From NCBI GenBank assembly GCA_036172665.1, contig JAYKNF010000013.1, positions 992,001 through 1,056,000 on the forward strand: a DNA stretch of 64,000 bases. Direction: 5' to 3'. The translations under genes were made by a program, and so were the position numbers. The notes under the pieces were generated by a model that searched no databases, was not told where the DNA came from, and worked only from the letters and a program-made list of their open reading frames with translations. Origin of the DNA: Prosopocoilus inquinatus (lineage: Eukaryota; Arthropoda; Insecta; Coleoptera; Lucanidae). Position 1 is the stretch's first letter; each line of letters begins with the position of its first letter. Shown here piece after piece: positions 24,101 to 36,100 of the stretch.

Positions 24101-27100
24101 AGTTTCCTAATTTTGCTATTACTTATGAACAGCTAGTTAAACATATCCATGCTTCTGTTCTTAAATTTCGTGAAATAGGATCACTTGGTCGCAAAACAGG
24201 GAGCGGAACAGCTAAGAAAAGGACTGCAGCCTGCATTGAAGATGTTCGGGATCGAATGGAATACTCTCCCAAGAAATCTATTGCGAAACTTTCACAAGAA
24301 GTTTAGCTATCAGTAGAAACATGTCACACTATTCTTAGAAAAGACTTAGAGCTTTATCCATATAAGATTCAAGCAGTCCACAAACTCAGCCCAGTAGATT
24401 TTCACAGAAGAACAGAATATTGTCAGTGGTTTCTTGATAACTTAAACAACGACGACATTCTTGACAAATGTTTCGTTTCCGATGAGGCCTGGTTTCATCT
24501 CTCAGGGTATTTAAATAAACAGAATATGAGAATATGGTCAGCAGAAAATCACCATGAATTTGTGGAAACTCCATTACATCCATTAAAAATTGGTGTTTGG
24601 CTAGCAGTGTCAAGAAGGCGTATCATCTGACCAATATTTTTTAACGACTCAGTAACTGCTGAAAGATACCGAAATGAGTTATTAGAACCTTTCATTAATC
24701 AACTACATTATGATGAACTTACAGAAGAGTTTTTTCAGCAAGACAATGTTACTGCCCACACTGCTCATCAAAAAATGACTTTCCTGCAGCAGTTTTTCGA
24801 TAATCGAATTGTGAATTTTCCTGCAAGGTCTCCGGATCTCACAATTATGGATTACTTCATTTATCCGCACATGGAAAACACAGTTTTTAGAACTACGCGT
24901 CACACAATCGAAGAAATTCGTGCGGGCATTACGGATGTGTGTGCTAACATAACCCCCGAACACTTAGCCAACGGGTTTGAAAACATGAAACGCAGAGTAC
25001 GCTTATGTATTCAAGCTGAAGGAGAGCACTTTGAGCATCGACTTTAAACTTTAATGTTGTGCTTTTATTTGATGTTATGATCAGTACTGACAGTTAATGA
25101 CAACCGTTTTCTCTAGAATTGTGTCGCCAACTTCATAAAAAAATCACAGCTTACTTTAATGAGGAATTCAATTGAAGGCACGCTATTATTTACTATTACT
25201 GTTTGAGACAATCGTCCAAGTATTTGCAATTTACTACCATTCATACTCTGAAATTGGTGCATATCAGTATCAGACCTCATGACACAATCATGCGGAAGAA
25301 TTGTCGCACACAGCAAAGAAATTGGACTACCTGTGTCAATAATGCATCAATTTCACCGCCTAGCATAAATATTCTTATTAAATATTCAGGAATAATGTGA
25401 TTAGCTGGTTTCTCTTCAACGACATGGGTCACAGATGTGGATAACTTCGTTGTGACGTTTTCTTGCTTGATTTTCGGACAGTCTTTCTTTTGATGGATGG
25501 TCCATTGAATGGCACAGAAAACATGATCCGGGCTCACGCTTTGGCTTTGAACAAAAGTGTTCACGAAAAGTGCCCTTTACCACCGCAATTAAAACAAAGC
25601 ACAACATTAATTGCATTACCACTCGCATTGGACGATGTTGACTTCACAAAATCCTTCGATGATTGGGTTGACGTAAAACTTGAGATATTGGGGTTTTTGA
25701 CACTGTAATTAGAACTCGACACTTGTTGCCTTTTCATATTTCTGGCATACACTTCAGGTTTATCCTTTAATTCCTTGAAATTTTTAGCTTCATACAGTGT
25801 TATCTTTTTGGAAACGTCATCGGATATTCATCAACAATGTACTGAATTTCCGACTCTTGCTCGATATTGCCCTTTCAGGCCCACTCTTTAATTTTCAACA
25901 TGTATTCTAAGGCAGTTTCAGATTTTTGAAGTTTTGGACGACTAAGACCCTGATGTAAATCCGCAGTACTTATTCTCGTGCCAAATTCATTTCTCAGTCC
26001 ACGTTTAAGAGATTCCCGCGTATTTAATCATTTTTCGCCTTGTACAAATAGTTTAGCTCGACCTTTTAAAGATTTTTTTGCAAACACAAGTTTCTGGAGA
26101 TCATTGAAGCCCATGACTGCAGACAAGTCCTCGAAATCTGCTATCCATGATTGTACTGGATACGAACTTTCTCCATCGAACGTTTTAATTGAATCTTCAA
26201 TTTCACGAAAATTCATAGTGAAACAAGGAGTATTAGTATTTTTAGGGTTTACCAAACTGGAATTAGATGATAGCGAAAGAGTGTAAGCTTTCAAATTCTT
26301 ATTCAAACTCAGTTTCTTCTTCTTGAGCAACCTCTACATCATTTCCAAAATTGAAATCGATGAGAGCCGTCGTTATGCGTGTAGCTAATTCTTCAGGCGA
26401 GCCACTATAATCTAATCCGAACAAAGTGCAAATTGCTACTAAATTAGCTACTTGCATCGTCTCAGTAACATTCGCTATGTGTTTTTCAAATTCCGCGTCA
26501 CCTTTGGTAAATGCAAATCCGGTTAATTCATATAATCGCTTACGATTTAATCTCCGTTCCTCCAAACTGATAAAGAAATAAAGTGCCTTAGCAACTTTTT
26601 GCGATGCACTGCGTATCGCTTCAACCATACCATCTATTTCGTCTAACCGCTTCATATTATCGAAACTAAATTACACAAAAACAGAAATTGATTCTTGTAA
26701 ACTTCGAGCTTTCTATCCCACTTCTGAAAACTGTAGGAATATTGTCAGAATGACCACACTATTCTTGTATATTCTTTTAATGTTGACCCACCACGACATA
26801 CATGTATTGAAGTTTTTTTTTTTATCTTCATTACCTGTTTTTTTTTTTTTAATTACAATCTCTACGCCACCTGCGGGCAAAGATCAGTGATCAGGCCAGT
26901 ACACTTATCAACTGTTTTAATTTTACATACTACAGTTTAATGTTGACTGTGACTATCAACGTCTTTATGTATTGATATTTTTATTTCTATTTGCATTTGA
27001 AAGAGTTTTCCAAATAAAATTTTAGACTGTCATATTTACTTTGACATTTAATTTATAATTTTGAAACGTCCGATTGTGGAAAAAATTGAAAGCGATGTGA

Positions 27101-30100
27101 CTAAAAACAAATGGTTTTGATTTCTGGGGCCACATGTCCCAACTCTTATCTTATCCAGGAACTCTACAAGGTACTAGACAAGGTACTGCAAGTCTGAGCT
27201 TTTTTTAAAAAATGGAAATACCTCCGAAACGGTTAATTTTTCTTGTGTGTCATGTTGCGGAAAGTATTTTTAGAAATTTATGAAGAAATTCAAAAATGCA
27301 TTAAAAAAATGAGATATTCCATTTAAAATAAGAAAGTTATCAGTAACTTCCAATATAAGTGGAAGTGTCCGAAAATGGGAAATATTACATTTTGATAGAT
27401 CATTATCGCTAACTTATAACTGCAAAATTTGAAACAGAAATTCAAAAGGGAAGTCCGTAGACTTTTAATGAATGGGTTGCTTGAATCTGCCTGTATTATT
27501 TTCCTTAGTAAATTCATACGAATTTAAAGGTTGCAATCGGAAAGATTTTGGCATTTGAAGTATTTTGATATTAAATGTATGATACTTTAACAGTTAAATT
27601 GCCTAAAAATAATGAAAAAAAAAAAATAATTTTCATTTTTTACGCTTAACCAATGTGGCCATGTAGTTAGCGGGAAAGTTGCTACGATTTTTGTCCTTTT
27701 TTTGTCACTGAGAGGTCACAAGTTCAAATTCGAACGGAACTACATTTTTGTAAGTTTTTTAACGTGATATTTTTCTAATTAAATAAAATATGTGAAAAAA
27801 AAAAGATTCTAATCAGCTTTATTAGAATAAATACAAAGAAAATCCAAACTAGTGTTTTAGTGAGTGTGCCTACAGATTAAAATTTTCAAATTTTGAGCAG
27901 AACATGAGACTTTTACCACATAAAACCCTACTGTTAAAAATAGCACTGTATGATAACTACCAGGCTCTCGGCTCAATCTCGGTAGTTGAAATTTTTTCCG
28001 CGTGGTACTAGCCATACCGTTTCTTGCTTTGTCCAATTTTAACGTGAGCTGAAATCATAAGACTGGTTATTTATTATCGAATTGATGTGCAATTTTGTAC
28101 CGTTTTATTTCAGTGCATGTTTCAAAAAACTACCTCATATACTGTGTTTTAATACTATGCGCTACACGTTCAACATGCTAACAATGTTGAAAGAAAAAGT
28201 CAATACGCATTTTTCATTTCCATTGCGACTCAACATGGCAAGTTATGTTGAGAAATATTTAATGCCACAACATTATCAGGGTATGCAAAGGTAACGCGTT
28301 AACAACTCCTGTCTTAGACATGGTGTTTTTAGAAGAGAGACTAAAAATAAACGAGATTGAAGAGCAGCAATACGAGTATGATTTAGTTGGAGTAACTGTA
28401 CATACGGGCACAGCCGATGGTGGACACTATTATAGTTTCATTAAAGACCGCACCGTTGGAGCAAGAGATAAATGGTTTCTGTTTAATGACGCTGAGGTGA
28501 AACCATTTGATCCTAATCAAATCGCTGCAGAGTGTTTCGGGGGTGAAATGACGGTAAGTTATAAGTAAGGGTGTGCGTAGTAATTAATGAGACAATTTTA
28601 AAATAAAAAATTATTAGAAACAACCAATTTATAATTACTTTTTTTACTTATAAACTGATTGCTTAACTGAACAAGAATGCTGTCAGTCAAAAAATTTTGT
28701 TGCAATCGTTTTTGAAAGCAGTGAAAACAAAAAACGACTTGACCAATTTATTCGCAAATGCGATGCAATAGCGGTGAATAGATAAAACAGTGACATCCTA
28801 CGATCGCTTTTTGACCTGATATAGACAAATTGAAGCGGGTTTGCTACATAATAAGTTCACTCTATGCAAGGCGGCCATACTTGCTGTCAAAGCATAATGA
28901 AAGTTTTTAAAAAAATTGTTGCAAATCGTCACTGTTTTATATATTCACCACTATTACATCGCAATTGCGAATAAATTGGACAAGTCGTTTTTGGTTTGCA
29001 GTGTGAATGTCGAGCTACGTCTCTGCTGACGAAGCCTCAAACAGGGCTGAAACAACTGCACAGAGACTGCTCCAGATTTTCACTGCAATCAAAGACGATT
29101 TGCAACATTTTTTTTTTGACTTTTATTATACTTTGACAGCAAGCATGGCCACCTTGCATGAGGGACTTATTAGGTAGCAAATCCGCTTCAATTTATCTAT
29201 CCCACTGCAATGTCAAGGTCAAAAAGCGATCGTAGGATGTCGCTGTTTGTTCTGTTTATGAATATTTTATGTAAATCAGAACGCAAATATAATGCAAATC
29301 ATTTTAATTTCTATTTTATTTATATAATCAGAAAGTTATAAGCGAAATGTACCCGAAAAGTGATAAGCGAAAAGTGCCCTTTCGGGCCAACCACGGCCGA
29401 ACGGGGCTTCGGTCTTTGATTTTTCGATTTAACACCCGTTTCGGAATTGCGCCCTAAAAACACCCTTTTTTTGGGAGTTTTTGCGTGTTTTTTTGATATT
29501 GCGGAAGCCACGAGAATTTCTTTGGAAATCAGCAACCACTCATTCTAAATTGATCCTTCGGACGATTTATGGTGGCGGTTGCGAAGCGATCAGGTTTCGG
29601 GCGGCGGGGCCAGGGGTGGAAACGCGACCGGGGTGCGACTTTGCCAATTTTTAGGTCCGAATTTTTTTCGACCCTTCGACGTCGTCTCGGCGCCCTGAAA
29701 ATTTCCAGGGCCCTCCGCTGTAAAGCGAGGACTGCTGTGGTGACGGCGGTTTCCAGATCCGACGCACCCCGGGGGCGACGCGGGCGCGCATTCCCGAAAA
29801 TTCTCCGAAAATACCCGTTTTCGACGGTGAAAAATTTCCGGCGTCCGTCGGAACGAAATTCGTTGGGTAGGAGGGAGGCCGGGGGAGGGGGGGGCCATCG
29901 TCCTTCGGCAGATCGCGTCGAATCCGGTTCTGGAGAGGGCCCGAAAAATTAAAATGTGCGATTTTCCAGCTTTTCCGGGTATTTCTCGGAAACCTTACCA
30001 TAGAACTCGATCGGACTGTCTCGCTAGCCGCGGCCGTCCGTCACCGACACGACGCGTGGGGGCCCATATCTGCGATAATCCGTTCAGCGGAGATGTGATT

Positions 30101-33100
30101 TTTTAAAATTTCGACCGTTCGGCGATAAAATCGTATTTGAATTTTTTCGGGGATTTCGGTCGGACCCTGGACTGCCAGGTGCACCTCATCAGGGGCGGAA
30201 GGGACCATGAATGCGACGGTGAAAACCGCTCGGCCGGAACCGTCGCCGGGGCCGGACTCCGGAGCGAAATCTGGTCGAAATTTGGGGAGCCGCGGAAAAA
30301 ACAATTACGCGGTTCTCGACCTAAAATTCGGCGCGGGCCTCGCCCTGTCCTTCCTTGAGACAGCCGCGTGGGTCCGATCCGGCTTTGCCCCATAGAGAAA
30401 AATAGGGCACGGCCGGAGTCTGACGCTGCATTCCCATGTATTTTAAATGGACGAACGCGAAACGACCAAAAAATTCGGTGTTTTTTCCCTTCCACATGCG
30501 GAGTTATTGCGCGCAGGCAGACGGGCTCTTGCAGCGAGAGAGAGTGGTCATCGGTACGTCGTCTTACGCTGGCGGCGTCCATCCCGATCGTACGGGACCG
30601 GCTCCGAAGGAGCCCGAATTTCGCCCGGAAGGGGTAGACAGCGCAGAAAAAAAATTGCGGCTCGGAAATTTAAAGGAATATCCGGGATTTCTCCTGACGA
30701 AATGGTAGAGAGGATCTCGGCCCGTGCTTGGAGGGCGCCACCATCGAGCTCGGCCTTCGAACAAAGGAGCGGCGATTTTTCAAAAATCGACTTTTCGTCT
30801 TCGCGCCGTCGCGATTCTCGAAGACGTTAATTTTTTCCGCCGAAAATGGAAGCGACCGCCGGAGTTTTGCTTTCCGGTCGGACGCGTCCGTCCCTCCGCC
30901 ACATCCTGCGGCAACGACGGGGATCCGGCTGTGCGCCCCTCATCGAGCTCGGCGTACCTGGGATGTCGCACCTCAAACGAAAGCCTTCGCCGAGCGGCGA
31001 CGGAAAATCGCGTCGGTTCCAATTTTCGATCAATGATTGGGCTGCAATGATCGAAGTTGGTCATGCCGAAGATAAACTCGCCGAGCAATAACGGAAAATC
31101 GCTTCGGTTCGATTTTCCTTTCAAAGATGGGACGCCACGATCGAAATCGACGGTGGAGAAGGCGTACCGGGTTGTCGCACCTCAAACGAAAGCCCTCGCC
31201 GAGCGGCAACAGAAAATCGCGTCGATTCGACTTTTCGAGCACAGATAGGAGCGTCACGATCGAAGACGACGGTGGCGAACACGTATCCGGGTTGTAGCAC
31301 CTCAAACGAAAACCCTCGCCGAGCGGTGATGGCAAATCACGTCGGTCGAATCGACCGGAGAGAAGTCCAAAACCGTCCGCGTCGATGTAAATCCATCGTA
31401 TGTGGTGTCAAACTAAACAACCCGGCGAGGGGAATTCGGCCGTGACCAGGACACCATCTTGGAATTCAAGATGGCGACAGGGAGAAGTCGAAACCGTCTC
31501 CGTCTACGTAAATCCGTCGTGCAGGGTGTCAAGCTAAACGACCCGGTGAGAGCAATTCGGCAGTGACCCGGACGCCATTTTGGAATTTAAGATGGACCGC
31601 CCGCATCGACGTAAATCCGTCATGTGGGATGTCAAGCTAAACGACCCGGCGAGAAGAGTTCGGCCGTGACCAGGACGCTATTTTGGAAATCAAGATGGTG
31701 GCGTGTAGAAGTCGAGAACCGCCCGCGTCAACGTAAACCCGCCGTGTGGGATGTCAAACTAAATGTCTGGGCGAGTGCAATTCGGTCGTCGTGTCGACGC
31801 CATCTTGGAATCCAAGATAGCGGGGTGATGTGAAAACCGCCACCGTAGACGTAATTCCGTCGTGTAAGTCGTTAAATTATTAAATAAAAAATTGTGCACT
31901 GATTGTATTTTTCCATCATGTTCCATGGGTAAGCTCTTCTGGATAATGGGACTTGGAAAATAATTAAATTTAGCGAATTCCAAAAACATTTACGATAAAA
32001 ATGAAGTTTAGGGCCCAGTCGAAAAAACCGTAGGTAATATCTGACAAAAAAGATACTTTTTAGGCAAAACTTTCCCATTTATTATGTCATATCGTCTCGT
32101 AGTCGCTTAGCTTTATTACCAATTTACAATTTGTCTCAATAAAATGGAAATTGAAACTATTTTGCGTTATTTTTCGTGTTGATTTACATAAAATATTCCA
32201 GTTTGTCATTTTTGACAAGTGATTTGTTCAAGGTTAAATATCCACTGTCGCGTGTAAAAAACATATGATGGCAGAACCTGTATCTTTAGACTAAGGTCAC
32301 TAAATCAATACACTTACGTGTTCAGGTAACGCCAATACATTCCCATTCCGAGATTCTTGTGTAACAAAGATAACAAATACAAATGTCGCAAGAGCAACAA
32401 GGAAATCAACACTTTTAGGGAATTCTGTTTTAACATTTTTGACTAGACAGTCAGCCGTAAACTACTAGCATCGTAGTAAACATAACCTAATGGTTATGTT
32501 ATTCTCCGCAGCCACAGTAAAATGCCATTTGTGAAACGTCACTTTAATTAACAAGCTTTCGACTGTGTTTTCTATCCCTAGACAAGATTATTGTGCGACA
32601 CGGATAGATAGAAACAATCACTAATATCGCTACCTGAACATGAAGTGTGTCGATTTAGAACCTTACTTCAGACAGAGATCCAATGCTTTAAACGAATCTA
32701 TAAAATTTTCGAAACAATTTTAACGTTGAAAAAATGCCAATTGAGACGGCCATATAAGTGTAGCTTATCAGAGAGTCGGCCATGCTACTGCGATGTCAGG
32801 TCAAAAGCGATCGTAGGATGTCGCTGTTTTATCTGTTCACCCAAGGTTGGTAAAACTGTTATTGCATGTAGTATACTAGAAAAATTTTGTGCAAATCGTT
32901 TTTGATTGCAGTGAGAACCTCGAGCAGCCTCTGGACAGCTGTTTCAGCCCTGCTTGGGGCTTCTTCAGCAGAAACGTAGCTCGACATTCCCACTGCAGAC
33001 CAAAAACGACTTGACCAATTTATTCGCAAATGCGATGTAAGAATGATGAACATATAAAATAGCGACATCTTACTATCGCTTTTTGACCTAACATTGCAGT

Positions 33101-36100
33101 AGGATAGACAAATTGAAGCGGGATTTGCTCCTAATGAGTCCCCCATGCAAGGCGGCCATGCTTGCTGTCAAAGCATAATGAAAGATTTTAGAAAAATTTT
33201 GTGCAAATCGTTTTCGATTGCAGTGAGAACCTCGAGCAGCCTCTGGACAGCTGTTTCAGCCCTGCTTGGGGCTTCTTCAGCAGAAACGTAGCTCGACATT
33301 CCCACTGCAGACCAAAAACGACTTGACCAATTTATTCGCAAATGCGATGTAAGAATGATGAACATATAAAATAGCGACATCTTACTATCGCTTTTTGACC
33401 TAACATTGCAGTAGGATAGACAAATTGAAGCGGGATTTGCTCCTAATGAGTCCCCCATGCAAGGCGGCCATGCTTGCTGTCAAAGCATAATGAAAGATTT
33501 TAGAAAAATTTTGTGCAAATCGTTTTTGATTGCAGTGAGAACCTCGAGCAGCCTCTGGACAGCTGTTTCAGCCCTGCTTGGGGCTTCTTCAGCAGAAACG
33601 TAGCTCGACATTCCCACTGCAGACCAAAAACGACTTGACCAATTTATTCCAGAGGCTGCTCGAGGTTCTCACTGCAATCAAAAACGATTTGCACAAAATT
33701 TTTCTAAAATCTTTCATTATGCTTTGACAGCAAGCATGGCCGCCTTGCATGGGGGACTCATTAGGAGCAAATCCCGCTTCAATTTGTCTATCCTACTGCA
33801 ATGTTAGGTCAAAAAGCGATAGTAAGATGTCGCTATTTTATATGTTCATCATTCTTACATCGCATTTGCGAATAAATTGGTCAAGTCGTTTTTGGTCTGC
33901 AGTGGGAATGTCGGGCTACGTTTCTGCTGAAGAAGCCCCAAGCAGGGCTGAAACAGCTGTCCAGAGGCTGCTCGAGGTTCTCACTGCAATCAAAAACGAT
34001 TTGCACAAAATTTTTCTAAAATCTTTCATTATGCTTTGACAGCAAGCATGGCCGCCTTGCATGGGGGACTCATTAGGAGCAAATCCCGCTTCAATTTGTC
34101 TATCCTACTGCAATGTTAGGTCAAAAAGCGATAGTAAGATGTCGCTATTTTATATGTTCATCATTCTTACATCGCATTTGCGAATAAATTGGGCAAGTCG
34201 TTTTTGGTCTGCAGTGGGAATGTCGAGCTACGTTTCTGCTGAAGAAGCCCCAAGCAGGGCTGAAACAGCTGTCCAGAGGCTGCTCGAGGTTCTCACTGCA
34301 ATCAAAAACGATTTGCACAAAATTTTTCTAAAATCTTTCATTATGCTTTGACAGCAAGCATAGCCGCCTTGCATGGGGGACTCATTAGGAGCAAATCCCG
34401 CTTCAATTTGTCTATCCTACTGCAATGTTAGGTCAAAAAGCGATAGTAAGATGTCGCTATTTTATATGTTCATCATGTAGTATACGTTGTTCACAAATTA
34501 AAAAACCACCACCTGTTACATTATGTCGGTATAAAACATAAGTCCTCTATAGAATATTAATAAAATACTAAGTTGGCAAGGTATTTGAAGTTTAATGTCA
34601 AAGTAATTTGTCAAATCAATTTTACTATTAGTTTATTTACATTTATATTTATTTTAATAACACTAGCCTGCGAAAAAATATGTTTTTTGCGGATGAGATA
34701 AAACTATGTGCTCTTCAAAGATTTCAACATTATAGAAAAGAATCTGTTATTAGATTTTCGCTTTCACGTCAGCATTCCAAGAAAGAATTAAACCTTTTAG
34801 AGAGTTTTTGTTTACATTTTGTACGGTACTTGTACACTTTATTGTCAGACATACAAAAAAATATGAATTGCAAACGTTTTAAAGATTTTTCTGAACCGCT
34901 AGAATTTACTAAAAAAAAAGAAGTGACGATTGGAAATGAGAATCAACTTTGTTATTCTAATTGAAGTCGATTTTTCTCCAATTTTAAAACTGTCCAGATC
35001 TAAAAGCTATTTTACTATTAGTTTATTTACATTTATATTCATTTTAACAAGCCGTTTCAATTAATTACAGTTTGTCTGCTATAACATGGCTCGCGAACAA
35101 TAAGGTAAAAACCATGAAGCTATTATAATTATTAAATTTAGAAGCAGGGATTTGTTCCGAAGGTATAGCCTTATCGTTTATTTCAAACATTTGCCAATTT
35201 TGTTACCAAATTTTTAAATGAGACACTGTTGCCGGTTGTATTTTTCACAAGGTAACGCCGCCAGTGGTCTTTTAATTTGTGAACAAATTATAGGTTGCCT
35301 CGTTCCCATTTAGTATGCGGTTTGAAATTTTCTCCCAGCAAAAGTAACTCGTGACGTCACACGAAACTTCTATTCGTCACAGTGAAGTAAAAGAGTGAGT
35401 TTTAATCTGTTTCTTAAAGCTTAATCTAATTCACTAAAAATGGAATCAATTCTATGGTCCTATTCATCAAATAACGCTTTAATCTCATTAATATGCCCAA
35501 TGGAATTTATCATGTGACGTGACATAACGAGATACGCACCCTCTGTACCCTCCGCTGATCAAGGCAACCTTCTAATACACGGTCCAGCTTTACCAACCTT
35601 GTTTTCATCTTGCTATTCACGGCTTTATATTTACTTCACATTTGAGATTCGGCAAAATCATTCAATTAGACGAAGTTGAGGGATGTTTGGCACATTTCTT
35701 ATTTTGCTAATATAAGAATTTCTAAGACGCTCAAAACAAGAATTCGCAATATTAGCGTAGTTCTGGTGCCATGTCTGTTTAAAAGATGTATCCGCTCTTC
35801 TGGTAATACTTTTTAACAAACGATAAAGGCCGCTTTTTAATACACTTTTTTATGAATACGTTTGCGTCGATAGAGAAGCCCCATTCGGAAATAAAAGCCG
35901 CTGCCCGACCGTTTGTCGAAATAGCTACCCAAACAAGCACTTTTTTTTTAAACTTGGCTCAATTTTCGTCAACATTAACCATTGTCGAGTAGTTTCATCG
36001 ACTCACCGTTTTTCAAGTGTCTAATAATACGATAAGCAGTTGCAGGTCGAACACCCATAGTATCTATTTTAATTTGATTTTTTACTAACACCATATAATT

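Larger units (their letters stand above)
29385..31865. repeat. GC-rich island 1, unclassified, with two tandem-repeat tails
   Basis: The base composition changes abruptly from AT-rich to strongly GC-rich, with many CG dinucleotides. Open frames occur on both strands but none shows a recognisable domain; they are expected from GC content alone. The first about 1.3 kb is homologous, though diverged, to 41,741-42,785. Next come about four copies of a unit containing cctcaaacgaaagcc and cgccgagcgg, then about five copies of a unit with gtcaagctaaacgacccgg. Confidence 0.7.
29256..32290. mobile_element. Family F TIR element carrying a 2.5-kb GC-rich insert
   Basis: The left inner TIR gaatattttatgtaaatcag (29,260) and right inner TIR tgatttacataaaatattcc (32,180) are inverted. 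The right interior 31,880-32,150 matches 12,500-12,780 of the complete element in inverse orientation. The left outer TIR is cut off by the neighbouring 312-bp repeat. Between them lies a GC-rich segment absent from the 832-bp copy. Confidence 0.72.

Noticed and set aside
28281..28332. A 27-bp intron after exon 6 (gtaacg to gtcttag)
   Set aside because: Too short to splice. The gtatgc donor with the gtttttag acceptor gives 52 bp and correct phase.
29569..31335. Many overlapping open frames on both strands in the GC-rich islands
   Set aside because: High GC lowers stop frequency; the frames overlap on both strands and none shows a domain or codon pattern.
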